Source: Sipunculus nudus (taxonomy: Eukaryota > Annelida > Sipuncula > Golfingiida > Sipunculidae). From it: 64,000 bases of DNA. The DNA lies in contig CM049317.1 of the NCBI GenBank assembly GCA_026874595.1, positions 37,976,401-38,040,400 on the forward strand, written 5' to 3'. The translations under genes were made by a program, and so were the position numbers. The number at the start of each line of letters is the position of its first letter. The stretch's first letter is position 1. Positions 23,207 through 35,276 of this stretch are shown here, one piece after another. A model generated the notes under the pieces. The model made no database searches. It saw only the letters and a program-made list of their open reading frames with translations, and was not told the origin of the DNA.

Positions 23207-25284
23207 CAAGGGACCCATGGGTCATGGCGCTCAGCTGTTATATGTGATCGCAAAATATGATATGGAAGAGGAGGTAGACAAAGGCTGGTTTTGTGTGGTA
23301 ATATAAGCTCTATTATGAGTTGACAGTGTTTAACTAAAGTTATGTAAGATTTTGATAATACCCTTTGAGCCAAGGAAGAGGATTGATGTCCTTTATATTA
23401 TTTACAGTTGGATTTGGTGTGCTATTATCACACAGGTTTTGACTTAGCCATAAAACTTTACCTACATTGCAGCAGAATTATTTGAAAAGTTAAACTATTT
23501 ACTAAAATTAATAACAAATATTGTGTCAATATAATTTAAATTAAAAATAATAACAATATCATCTGTTTCCTTTCAGCAAAGATTTTTTAATAATATTATC
23601 AAAATAAATGATTATTAAAATAATATTATAGAATATGTTCAACTATTGTCTTATGACAATTATTAACATTACAGAAATCATAATGAGAACTTGTCTCAGA
23701 TCTGATTTTTTATCATATTCAAATTTTTTTATTTAAAAAAATGTATCAGAAAATATTTGAAGTAATCTCAGCTATGAAAGCATTATATGTGTAAAAAATA
23801 ACCAAATGATATGAACACCCTATAAATTTACAAGGAGAAATCTATAGATGGGCAAGTTTAATTATATTAACTGAAATATAGACACCAGTAATATAAATTT
23901 TGATTATTTACATAGTCTTATGCAAGCTGTTACAGCCACATGTCTAAATGTCATTAGTGAAACATTTTGACATGTTTATTCTGTGCTTGTCTGAGTAAAA
24001 TTTAAAAATGTTGACATATTTAATTTTTTTTTTAAATTTTGAAATAAATATAAATTAACAAGCTGAAACACTTGGAATATACCTGGAAATTTAGACTAAT
24101 ATTATCAACTGCATCTTTGTCTATTGTTAATTTCCTTCATACAATCACTAATAGTATAGAACAATATAATTTAATTTTTTTTTTAATTATATAACTAAAA
24201 AGAAAAATACCAAAGGTGACTCAATGGTGTTATTTGGAATACATTTTCATCCATCCATACAAAATGAATAAAACATCAGTAACTGCAAGGTAATTCCCTG
24301 TTACTCATCAACTGTCAAATTCCATTTCTACTGATTTTTTTTAAAGTTGTTGTTATAGACCTATAAAATTTTATTTATTTATTGTTTATTGTTATGCTGT
24401 TGGTCTAAACAACTAATAGATGAGTTGGGTTGGACATATGGATCAACTGAGGCAAGCCATAAGCTGCCTGGCTGACTAGTATATGCCCCGCCTCAAGCAT
24501 GCATAATTGGCCTGAGAGTTCAACTAGGGGACAAACAGGTGACTGAAGAGGGACTGGGTAGATCCTAGGGTCTGACATGGTCTCATAAAAACTATAATAA
24601 AAGCTACAGTGTTTGGCCAATTTCTTTCAACTTTCAAAAGTAACAAGCTGAAATCCTAATTTCTGCATGATATGAAATTTATATCAACAGTCCTTACAGG
24701 AAACAAACATTCCATGGTCAAAGTTAGGCAAAATTTAAGGTACCGATTTTATATTTATGCTAATAACTTGTAAAATTTGAAAAATTCAGAACTAATTTTA
24801 GTATACAATTGAATCTTGATTAAATAATGTTATATCCATGACAAAAAAAATCTCTAGCTTCAGCAATTCTCATGTTAAGGGAGTAAATATATTTCTTGTT
24901 TTTTTTTACAAAGTGCATTATGTTTAGGCCCATACCTTAAAACAATTTCCCAATACTGACATCATTTTTGGCATGTGCAAAGAGTATGAATAGAAGAACA
25001 TGTATATTATATGTGATGAAAGTCAGATCAGTTGTTGTGATATTAGGCAGTCTTGAAGTGTAACAATGGGTTTTTTTAATTGAAAACTGATTTTTTTCTT
25101 AATATCTCGAAGGAATGAAGTTTTAGTGACCAAACTTTTGGTATGAGGTTTGGGGGACATCTAGCTTTATGCCAAATTTTGGGAGCAGAGATGGCCTGGG
25201 AAGCTGGGGAGCTGAGCTCTAGCCAACTGCATAATACTTGCTTGATCTAAACAATACTTTGAATGGCGCTTGAAAACTTGAATA

Positions 25285-28280
25285 CAAGGGACCCATGGGT
25301 CACGGCGCTCAGCTGATCGTGATTGGACTATAAATGTTTCTCCACTGTGATACTATATGGAGTCGAAAAAGCTTATGAATATCATGGACATGTTGGGCTA
25401 TTATAAAGGAATGTAATGTAATTTGTGAGTAAATGATAAATGAAATTACCTGACTGATGGATTAATAGAGTAAAATATAGTGGTTTATTTTTATTTATTT
25501 AGGAGGGGTTGAAAATCGTGATATATGTGAGCAAATATGAATGCAATGACAGCAGTAATAAGCAGTAGTAGAATGATGATAAGGCTATTTGTTGAAGGAT
25601 CTAAAGTGTATGGTAGTCTGCAAGCTTTCAGTTTGACAGATATGAAGTTATGGTTAACTATGCTGATGAAGTGATTTATAAATTTGTGACTGTATGACAC
25701 AATATCTCTTTAGTCTTGACAAGGTACATTATTGTGATGCCCACTATGTCTACATATTACACAATATTGACATAATTTCTGGCATGTACATAGGTACCTA
25801 TGGATGAATAGTTATACAAATTCTAAATATATGATTGCAAACTAATACTCTGACAAGACTGTCATGAAGAAAGTCTGTCAGTAAAGTTTTGAGATACTGT
25901 GATGCATATGAAAATTTACAGATGGACAGGCAAGTGGACAGAATGGACTAATACCTTTATTTCACTTTCAAGGGAATAATGCATTTAAGTTTATATATAA
26001 GCCTATTTGTTTTAAGCATATCCACTTTTTCCATTAAGAAGTTTTCATCTGAATCAATTTTTTTTATTTACAGGTTTTATAAAATTTTAATAAAAAACTG
26101 AAAATATAAGTTAAAATATTAGAATAGTTGCAAAAGTTGCAATCATTATATATACAGAGTAAAAAACTGAAACTATAAGTTTAAATATTAGAATTGTTGC
26201 AAAAGTTGCAATCATCATATATCCAGAGTGTAGCTCATACTGGGTCATATTATGCATACACATATATTTTATTATTTTTAAATCATAAATGTTTAAACTG
26301 AATTTATAAGAAAATAATGCCACAACATGGCATCTACAAGAATATTCCTTGAATCACTATTAAAAAGTTTTGCACACTGGAGTTTTCAGTACGTGCTTAA
26401 TTTTATTCACCAAAATAAAATAAAAGATTCAGTAAATTTGATAAAATAAAACATCTTTTCAAATAAAGTATACACACTGTTGGTTGAATGAGGGACAAAC
26501 AATATCATTGTGCTAATTACTATCCCAGTTTTAATTTATTACTGGAATTAATAGTCAATTTCACACCTGGTGAAGTTTTTACTCTTCTGAAGTAAGGAAT
26601 TACTTATCTGATAAACATCCACACTTTCACAGCAATACACCACTTTGTGGACACAATTTAATGTACACTTTAATCATTGTAACCCTGGTGGTACAATACA
26701 AAATCTAAAAAGTAGCATAGCCTAGAATAAGAATGAATCAAATACAGAAAATAATAACATTCATCTAGTTTATACACCATCTGGGGGGGGGGGGGAGTGC
26801 AGGGCAGAGGGGAAGCCTGCTGGTAGTGGCCAAGCTTAGCCAAGGCAAGCTGGGTGGGCTAGATGTAAACAACACTTGACATGGTGTATGAAAACGTGAA
26901 TAAAAGCTATTCTTTCCAATCAATTTCTTTGAAATTTCAGATTTTAAAAGATTAAATCCTTATGTTTATATGCTGTGAAAATTAAATCAACAGTGCCAAA
27001 GTTGGACAAAATTTCAGGTATTGATTTTTTATTTATGCAAATAACTTGAAAAAATTGCAAAATTCATATCTATTCATTGGGTAAACAATTGAATCTTGGT
27101 TAAATAAAGTTATATTCCTGAAAAAAAGTCTCTAGGTTCAGCAATTCTCATGTTAGGTGAGTAAATAAATTTCCTGTTTTTTTTTAAAAACTGCATTATA
27201 TTTTGGCACATAACTTCAAAATAATACCCAATACTGACCTAATTTTTGGTATGTTCATAGAAATGTATGAAAGAATGTGATTACTAAATATGATCAAAAA
27301 CAGATCAGTGGTTTTGATATTAGGCAGCCTTGAAGTGTAACAATGGCTTTTTTTATGGAAAATGGAGGTTTTTCCTTAATATCTCAAAGGAACGAAGTCC
27401 TAATGATCTAATTTTCGATTTGGTAGGAGATTTTGGGGACATCTAAAATTATGCCAACAGCCTGGGGAGCATAGAGATGTGCACTGAATGACCTACAGTC
27501 ATCAAAGTGGACTGCTTGACAATGTAAGGGAATACAACAAGAGCCTCTAAAAAATTCAATTACTAGCCTAATTTTGCAGCTTTTATTTTCAAATTTCAGA
27601 TTTTAACAGATTAAATCCTTATGTGTACATGCTGTGAAAATTAAATCCACAGTACTTACAGGAAAAAAAACGTGCCGTGGCCAAAGTTGGGCAAAATTTA
27701 AGGTACCAACTTTATATTTTTGCCATTATTTAAAAAAATTTAACAGATTTTGATCTAATTTTTGGTATACAATTAAATTTTGATTAATTAAAGTTGTATT
27801 ACTGAAAAAAAGTCCCTACCTTTAACACTTTTGGTCTCAAGTGACCAAATATCTTTCCTGATTTTTTTACAAAGTCCATTATGTTTGGGCCCATAACTTT
27901 TTTAAATTAAACAATACTGACTTAATTTCTGGCATTTACATAGGAACTATATAGAGGAACATTTATGGTAAATATGAAGAAAACCAGATGAGTGGTTTTG
28001 ATATTAGGTAGTCCTGAAGTGTAAAAATAGATTTCTAATAAAAAATTGTGGTTTTTCCTTAATATTTCGAAGGAACGTAGTCCTATTGACCAAATTTTCG
28101 GCATGGTGGGAGATTTTGGGGACATCTAACTGTATGCCGAATTTCAGATTCGTAGGTCCAACGGTGTCGAAACGTGCCAGTCTTACGGATGGACATCCAG
28201 ACGAACAGACAGACCGACGGACGGACGACGGACAATGGACCACGACTATAGCTCAGATGACTTATAGTCAGCTGAGCTAA
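25285..28280 (+). mobile_element. Second family-A left end and shared 3' body
   Basis: CAAGGGACCCATGGGTCACG with GCTCAGCTG starts at 25,285 after the flank CTTGAATA. The paralog near 1,604 runs through CTTGATTAATATCTACAG without interruption. Bases 25,320-26,850 are specific to this copy. A 13-base G run is at 26,783. From about 26,900 the body is the common 3' module. Confidence 0.7.
26093..26230 (+). repeat. Tandem duplication of ~71 bp
   Basis: AAAAACTGAAAATATAAGTT...GTTGCAAAAGTTGCAATCAT occurs twice in a row with small changes. It is non-coding. Confidence 0.7.
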
Positions 28281-29326
28281 AAATAGGTGGTATTAATGCT
28301 ATTTTGCATAATTTCGAAGTAACAGCTGTACCAGGCAAAATTCCACTGTTTTATAAGGAAGGTTTTAGAGACTGGGCTTCATTTAATAGTAAAACTCCAG
28401 AAACCTATCAAGAGGTTTTGAGAGAGCTACTCTGGAATAACAAATATATTTTAGTTAACAAAAAGAGTATATTTTACAGAGAACTCAGTGAGAGTGGAAT
28501 TAACTATGTATCTGACATTTTCAGCCATAATGGACATATGCTTAAAGTTGAAGAGGTTTTAAATCAGTATCAAAGTATACCAAACATTACTTATTTCAAC
28601 TGGGTACAAATATACCACTCATTACCAATATCGTGGCTAAGGATACTTAAAAATGAAAATTACCTTACTGATGTTACCAATGATCTTAAGCATATATCTG
28701 ATACTACTTCACTTATTACCAAGACTATATATGAAAAGATAATTGAAAAGAAATTAGAGTCTTCATCAGCATTTTATTTTTGGAAGAATAATCACAAACT
28801 GGATGAAAAACGGTGGGGGTATTGCTTAGAAGCAATTTATGGGGTCAGTATAGATGCTTATTCCCGTGAGTTCCAATATAAACTGCTAAATAATTATTTG
28901 CCTCTAAATCAAATTTTATTTAAATGGAATCTAAAGGACACTGATAAGTGTTCATATTGTGTAGAAACTGCAGAATCAGTACAACATCTATTTTATGAAT
29001 GTAGTAGAGCCACTTCTCTTTATATTAGAATTTTTAAATATTTTTCTGGCAGCAAAGTAATATTACCAGAATGGAAACTTCATGTTGCATTGTTTGGTTG
29101 TGTACCTGTTAATAATGATAATCTGTTAGTTAACCAAATTTTGCTTGTAATGAGGATAATATTGTATAAAAATCGTGAATCAACTCATGGAAATTTAGAA
29201 AGAGCAGTTGTACAGCTGCTCCATAAATTTTTACAATACTTGAAAAATATATATATGATAGAGATTAGAATTGCAAGAAGACACAACATATTGAATTTCA
29301 TCAAGAAAAATGGGAACCTGTTTTAA
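28281..29326 (+). pseudogene. LINE-A ORF2, C-terminal portion
   Basis: This is the longest intact LINE piece, about 345 codons to the stop at 29,326. It starts with IGGINAIL, followed by LPLFYKEG-like and DWASF blocks typical of the region after the RT. Near the end is a CCHC-type zinc motif (CSYC, then QHLFYEC) characteristic of L1/Tx1-type ORF2 proteins. The final LLHKFLQYLKN helix and a basic tail close the protein. It lies immediately after insertion II and is the continuation of the frame left at 23,206. Few changes disrupt this part, so the LINE itself is not very old. Confidence 0.9.
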
Positions 29327-29575
29327 ACCATTTATTAAAGAATATTAATATATTATTTTTTTTCTTAGTTGAAACATGACACGTTTTAAGTACAAGCTTT
29401 CTAAACCTACATGTGGTTGTATGTGTAGTTTGTGTATTTTCCATGTTTTTGTAAATTTATGTTTCCATGTTTTCCCATGTATGTTTTGTAAACTTGTAAT
29501 ATGTGAAACAGCTGAAAGTGTATGTATTGGTTTATGAAATAAATATATGTAAAAAAAACTAAAAAAAAAAAAACT
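29327..29575 (+). other. LINE-A 3' UTR and poly(A) end
   Basis: AT-rich sequence follows the ORF2 stop, with AAATAAATATATG at about 29,538. An A-rich run interrupted by C (about 29,552-29,573) is the poly(A) tail. Immediately after it, minus-strand LINE-B coding sequence begins, so LINE-A integrated into or at the edge of LINE-B. Confidence 0.8.
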
Positions 29576-31018
29576 GTGCATTTACAATTTGTCTCAAGCC
29601 TTCCTGTAAGGAATCTGACAGAAATCTTTTGACCCAAGAGATTTTGATTGCTTCTATCTTTGACTTCGGTGAATCATGTTTAAACCACCTTTTTCTAGTG
29701 GTGACAGTAAATTAGATCTCTGAATCTTTCCTTTTTTACCCCATATGAATTTAAAAAATGTTTGTTCTACTTGTTTTATAAAGTTCATTGAAGGACTGGG
29801 CAGAACCTGAATTATATACATAAGCTGAGACATTACAAGTGACTTGATTACAGTAATTTTTCCAGACAATGACATGGTTCTTTTTGACCATGTATTAATA
29901 ATAACTTTTATTTTACATAAGATTTCTTTGTAATTTAACTCTTTCATTATCCGCCAATTGGGGTGGATTAAAATACCAAGCATATTTATTGGACCGGGAC
30001 ACCAACCAACCCCTTTTCATGAATTTTGTTTTTATTGCTCGTGCTTTCAAAATAGGCATCACCACTGTTTTGACTATGTTCACCTTAAGACCTGAAATTT
30101 GCTAATATTTATTGAAAATGGTCATGGTTTCCTGGATTGAAGAGGTACCTCCTGTTAATGTGAGTGCTGTGTCATCAGCATATTGTACGATCTTGTGTTC
30201 TTTTCCAGCAATCATTACACCATATATATTTGGGTCATTTCTAATTTTTAAGGCTAGAATTTCTGATGCAATTATAAATAGATAGAGAGAGGGCATCCCT
30301 ATCTCACTCCTCTTTTAATTGGGAAGTATTCTGTTGCCCAGCCTCTGTTGAAAATGCTGCTACTGATATCTGTATAAAGTAGATTGATCCATTTCCTAAA
30401 ACAAGACCCAAAATTAAATACATTTAAAGAATTTTGTATGTGCGACCACTGCAAAAAATCAACGCCTTTTCAAAATCAACTGATATAAAATAACTGGTTG
30501 ACTTTTGTTTCTTAAGATATGCAATTATATTTGAAATTTTTATCAAGTTTCCCCCTATAAATCTTTTTTTCATGAAACCTGTCTGACGCATGGATGGTGG
30601 TATATGGTTCATTTGAAAAGAATAATTTATAGCACTTATAAAATAATTTTTTTGATCATTCCAGAAAGTTTTGTAGAATTCAGCAGGAAAACAATCTGGC
30701 CCTGGTGACTTATTAAATTTCAAAGTATTTAGAGTTTTGTGTTTTTATTTAGAGTTTTTTTTTTTTAGAGTTCTATTTCAGAGACTTCTTCGTCACACAT
30801 TTTTCTTTCTTCATCAGTTAGGATATTATGTCTGTCTTGGTTAAAGAATTCTTGTTTATGTTTATCATTTACATTTGCAGCCTTTTATAATAATTTATAA
30901 TAATTAAGCTCCTCATTTAGGATAGATTTGTTGTTTGTGGTTATATTTCCTGAGCTGTCCTTTAATCTTGATATAGATTTTTTCTGAAAATTCCTCTTTT
31001 CACGATTCAAACAGTATC
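29576..31018 (-). pseudogene. LINE-B ORF2 remnant (RT and downstream)
   Basis: On the minus strand from about 31,018 come a linker (SISRLKDSSGNITT), then the RT entry motif NKSPGPDCFPAEFYKTFW, then VDFEKA. After a deletion and frameshifts follow LYLFIIASEILALK and the catalytic YADD (30,171-30,182). Next come the connector (SGKITVIKSLVMSQLMYI, FKFIWGKKGKIQR) and EAIKISWVKRFLSDSL running up to the LINE-A poly(A) tail. Several frameshifts and stops make it a clear pseudogene. The endonuclease and the C-terminal zinc region are missing. It is diverged from LINE-A but of the same L1/Tx1-like type. Confidence 0.85.
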
Positions 31019-31026
31019 ATGTAGGT

Positions 31027-31235
31027 TTATTGCCTTCCTATCTTCATTACCTTCTTATCATCAGTGCACCTGAACCAGAGGTTGGCACTGCATGGATTAT
31101 TCATTTGGACAGGCTCTGACATTGGTATCCCAATGACCAGTGGCGTCAATTTTTCTTCCGGGGGGGGCGGATGACTTTGTATACACACACACACACATGT
31201 ATATACCTTTTTCAGCATTTCTGAGTGACATATTC

Positions 31236-31282
<47 letters not shown>

Positions 31283-32530
31283 ATATTATATATATATATA
31301 TATATATATTATATATTATATATATATATATATATATAATGAATGTATAATTTTTATTATTATCATTATATATACTAAATATTATATTTCAAATTTTGAA
31401 TAATAATAATGATTTAGAAAAAATAAGTTATTTTGTGAATCCTAAGCAAGGTTTAGATATTACACTGATTATAGTCCGCCACGTACGGACTCCATTTATC
31501 TGTGAGAGAGAGAGTTATCTGGCGGTGAGAGTTCAACCTGCGGTACATGGAGGGACCTGTAACATGAAATACCACTGCTTGTTGGGCGATAGAGAAGCAG
31601 TCTTGTATTTATATATAGAATTAAACTTATTATGTATCAAATTAAATTGATATATCACCTTTATGTGCACCTGTAAATGTTTTTTATCCTTTAAACTGCC
31701 GGGGTTTAGTTGTTGCATGCGCAACAGGACACCGCCGGTTAAGGAATCCCATGCAAATTAGGTGGGCAATCTATGCAAAAGAGGAATTCAGGGAGGCTTT
31801 TCCCAGGAATGCCAGTGTCGTGCACTATGATAGACCATATTTTCATAAGCATCCTTCCCATCATACATAGCGTGTCATCAATTATGCTAATTGCCTATTG
31901 GCTCTTTAAACTTGAAGGCTCTAGTGGCCCGACGGAGACGAAGTTATATCCATACTTTATTACATACTGATCATTCAGCAAAAGTTTGGTCCCAACGGGG
32001 TCCAAGCATCTGTAACAATAATAATATTTGGGGTTTGACTGGTGTCCTCACGTTACACAAGGCATTTTCATATCTTAGGGGTTGTACGGATCCATACAAC
32101 CTTGGATAGTATAGACTCTCCCCGCCAGAGGCTGCAGTGCTTGATCATTGTTTACTATAATAATTAATATATGTCAGCTCTGCAAGACTGCAGCAACATT
32201 GATTAGTAAATGGATCGAAAGTCTTTAATTCCATTAGTTAATTTATTTCATTTGCAATATTATTAAATTATTCTCTGAAAAGTGGGGGATGATTACATTG
32301 ACCATCCGCCCCTTGCCAAAAAGTGGGTGGTATATATACACCCCCCCCCCCCTCCCCCCCCCCCCCCTCCATATTGACGCCCCTGCCAATGACTATGTTA
32401 CCTACCCCGTGCGAGGATGTTGACATGATCCGAGGGGGTACAATTTTCCTTGTTGACTTAGAATTCCTAAATAACTGGTAAAAATTAGACTTAGCCAACA
32501 AATGTCTATGGAGGATACGTTCATGGATAG
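31027..32530 (-). pseudogene. Unassigned open frame split by the hAT element
   Basis: On the minus strand an open frame runs from about 32,530 (ITIHERILHRHLLAK) to 32,386 and, once the hAT element and one target copy are discounted, continues in the same frame from 31,137 to a stop at about 31,027. An AATAAA lies just after the stop, and a GTAAGT lies upstream on the minus strand. It might be an exon or retrocopy of a gene or an unrecognised LINE-B segment. No known domain was recognised, and chance cannot be excluded for about 85 codons. Confidence 0.3.
31138..32385. mobile_element. Non-autonomous hAT element with 8-bp target duplication
   Basis: The ends are CAGTGGCGTCAAT and ATTGACGCCCCTG, an imperfect terminal inverted repeat of the CAGTGGCGT type common in hAT elements. 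Both flanks carry the identical 8-bp duplication CCAATGAC (31,130-31,137 and 32,386-32,393). Inside are poly-G/poly-C runs next to both ends, a long TA microsatellite (31,241-31,339) and no transposase. The 1,248-bp length fits a deleted derivative. Confidence 0.92.
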
Positions 32531-32791
32531 TAATGTCCTCTGGTGATATTTACAACTTACAGCTCCTCTGTTGATAAGTCCCCGAGCGATAAAGCGGCAG
32601 CTCAGTTTGTTGCATTATTCACAGTCTCTCTTATCCAGAAGCCGAGAGCAAACGAGGATATCGAAAATTGCCGACTGCTCTCTTTGTAGCGCCCCCTTTG
32701 TCAGTCTTTGAAAACCAAAGTAAATTGATAAGGCGGGAACAGCGTGCCCCTAAATCCCATTGTGGAAACAGGTTCACACAGCGGTCATCAC

Positions 32792-33775
32792 TCAGACTGG
32801 TGCTGAGGTTTCCTCAATCGGAGTTTCATTACCATTGATGATGAGGCGCCCGCGCCAGAAACGGACTTTCTTGTGGTCTCGGTGCGCCTGGTGCATTTGT
32901 GTAGAAGCTTTCTTCTTCATGATGTAGAGGCCTAACGTTCTTTCACCAGGTCCTCCACGAAGAAAACGTCACCTCGGTCTCTCGGGATTTTGTTCTCCTT
33001 TTGTGCTCGGAGAACAGAATTTCTTACCGGCCGACTACAGAGTTTTGCAATTATGTGTTTGGGAACACCTTGAATTTTCTTCCGAGTCCTGTGCGCTATC
33101 TCTATGGCCCCCATCGTATCCTCCTTGCTCATATCTCCGAGTAATTTATTTTCAATGATAGTCTTTGCCACAATATTTTTCCAGTTTTCACCAGATTGTT
33201 CAGTAACCCCCAAGAGTCTGAGGTTATATTCTCGAGAGTGCCGTTTTTGTCCAGAACTTTCGATTTAACTATAGTGAGCTTCCGTTGTATCTCTTGTTTT
33301 TCTGTTTTCAGTTTGCGAATTTCTTCTTTCAGGGACTTGTTTTCTCTTTCAATAATATGTCTTTTCTTGTGTTTAGCTTTTCAACATCGTTCCGAGTATA
33401 TTGAAGGCTCTTTAATGCTCCATCTACTCTCTCAACCAAACTGGAATGATTATTTTCTATTGCTTGCACTTGGGATTTTATATTCTCCAGATCAGATAAC
33501 AGTGACTCTAAATTGCTGTATAATTAATCCCAGTGTTTTTTCTAACCTTTCACATTTTGTGTCCACGACTGCTACAACTGCATCCCAGTGTTTTTTCTAA
33601 CCTTTCACATTTTGTGTCCACGACTGCTACAACTGCGTCGTTCATCAATGCTTGGTGAACTCATGCTTAGTGAACCTGAAGTGACTTTTCCTCTTTTTTG
33701 GACAGTTCAAAACATTTTTCAATACCATTTTTTTCACGGTCGGTTGAATCTGACTTACTCTTCGATCTGGTCTTC
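32792..33775 (-). pseudogene. LINE-B ORF1 remnant
   Basis: On the minus strand the probable start is MKTRSKSKSDSTDREKNG near 33,775. A frameshifted coiled-coil region follows. The clearest part is 33,213-32,932 (MGVTEQSGENWKNIVAK, AIEIAHRTRKK, VFFVEDLVKER). After a frameshift near 32,930 comes the C-terminal domain (LYIMKKKASTQMHQAHR, KVRFWRGRLIING) to a stop at 32,792. These are features of L1-like ORF1 proteins. A 55-bp tandem duplication (33,529-33,638) disrupts the coiled coil. Orientation matches the ORF2 remnant at 29,576-31,018, so both probably come from one element. Confidence 0.8.
33529..33638. repeat. 55-bp tandem duplication in LINE-B ORF1
   Basis: The block starting CCCAGTGTTTTTTCTAACC occurs at 33,529 and again at 33,584 with almost no difference, so the duplication is recent. 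Fifty-five is not a multiple of three, so it also shifts the ORF1 frame. Confidence 0.9.
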
Positions 33776-33869
33776 ATATATAACCTCTCTGACATATTTC
33801 GCAGGGAATATCCTTCACATTTGGTGCAAGCTCACGTCCGTGAGTGCTACTATGCATCCATATTGAACC

Positions 33870-34690
33870 GGAATGACACAAACCATATTGATACAAACCA
33901 CAATGATACAAACCACAATTATACAAACAACAATGATACAAACCACAATGATACAAACACAAGATAAAAACCATATGATGAAAACCACAATGATGAAAAC
34001 CACATTGATACAAAACACAATGATACAAACCACATTGATACAAACCACAATGATAAAAACCACAATTATACAAACAACAATGATACAAACCACAATGATA
34101 CAAACACAAGATAAAAACCATTTGATTCAAACCACAATGATACAAACCACAATGAAACAAACCACAATGATAAAAAAAACCACAGTTATACAAACCACAT
34201 TGATACAAACTACAATGATACAAACACCAATGATAAATAACCACAATGATATAAACCCAAAGATACAATCAATGATTCAAACCAGAATTATACAAACCAC
34301 AATGATAAAAAAAACAATGATGCAAACCAGAATGATGCAAACCAGAATTAAAAAAAAAATGATAAAAACCACAGTTATACAAACCACTATGATACAAACC
34401 ACAAAGATACAAACCACAATGATACAAACAACATTGATACTAACTAAAATAATAAAAACCACAGTCATACAACCACAATGATAAAAACCACAATGATACA
34501 AACCACAATGATACAAACCACAGTGATACAAACCACAATGATACAAACCACAATGATACAAACCACAGTGATACAAACCAAAATGATAAAAAACCAAAAT
34601 GATATAAACCACAATGATAAAACCACAATGATACAAACAACAATGGTACAAACAACATTTTTAAAACCACAGTGATACAAACCACAATGA
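33870..34690 (+). repeat. 15-bp minisatellite (ACAAACCACAATGAT), long array
   Basis: About fifty tandem units with scattered substitutions and one-base changes are visible. All long reading frames here, on both strands, are repeats of five codons (for example IQTTM on plus and CIIVV on minus) and follow from the unit length. The array sits at the 5' end of LINE-B ORF1 and continues into the segment paralogous to 7,299-7,518. Confidence 0.95.
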
Positions 34691-34916
34691 TGAAAATCAG
34701 AATGATTGTAACTGATCTGTCAGACCACAATGATACAGTGCTATCAGTAGGCCATAACAGTTTTATCAACTGAATGGTGATGTCTGTTACCTGATCTCAA
34801 GGAATAATTGCCCTGTAAAACAATTAAACCTGTCTGGTTGCCATGTCTTACCACATGAAATGGTAAAACAGATAGTTACTGATATTTCATTTAGTGTTGG
34901 AGCATATTCAACCAAT
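34691..34916 (+). repeat. Paralog of 7,299-7,518 with an empty family-A site
   Basis: The minisatellite end and this flank are contiguous here (GATGAAAATCAG at 34,688), whereas at 4,939 a family-A element separates them. It therefore shows the pre-insertion state of that locus. Homology ends near 34,916. Confidence 0.85.
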
Positions 34917-35158
34917 CTGAACAAATTTAAAAGTTGTGTACTTGTGCAAAAAGTAATATAACACTTATGATAACCCAAGTTACACACCAATGAAATGTAT
35001 TCAAACGATTGCAACTTTTTGAATAGTGAATTGAATTTGAATTGATTCAAAATCAGTTGGTATTTTTCTCCAGTACATTGAATAGGATTGAATTGGAATT
35101 AAAGTCTTATAAAGTTATATAATAGGAATTGAATTACAAATTTTGAATTGACCCCAGG

Positions 35159-35218
<60 letters not shown>

Positions 35219-35276
35219 CAGGTTTTTATGCGGTAAAACTTTCATGTGTCGAATTGGAAGGTACTTCATAAAGCTT
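34917..35276. repeat. Non-coding spacer with TA microsatellite
   Basis: AT-rich sequence with GAATTG repeats is followed by an uninterrupted (TA)n run at about 35,163-35,216. No gene is seen. Confidence 0.7.

Larger units (their letters stand above)
23207..28280 (+). mobile_element. Family-A insertion II inside LINE-A ORF2 (5.07 kb)
   Basis: The left end is CAAGGGACCCATGGGTCATG and the right end CAGCTGAGCTAA. Removing it joins TTTGGAAA to AAATAGGTGG, in frame and with the residues expected in this LINE family (LEKIGG). A second family-A left end lies inside at 25,285, yet only one right end is present, so either the outer copy lost its 3' part or the two copies recombined. The interior of 23,220-25,270 matches 1-1,610. 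The body from 26,900 matches 1,690-2,324 and 3,750-4,400. It is non-coding. Confidence 0.85.

Noticed and set aside
33873-34481. Long open frames (up to ~200 codons) rich in Ile-Gln-Thr-Thr-Met or Cys-Ile-Ile-Val-Val
   Set aside because: They are translations of a 15-bp minisatellite. A unit length divisible by three keeps several frames open on both strands, so they are not genes.
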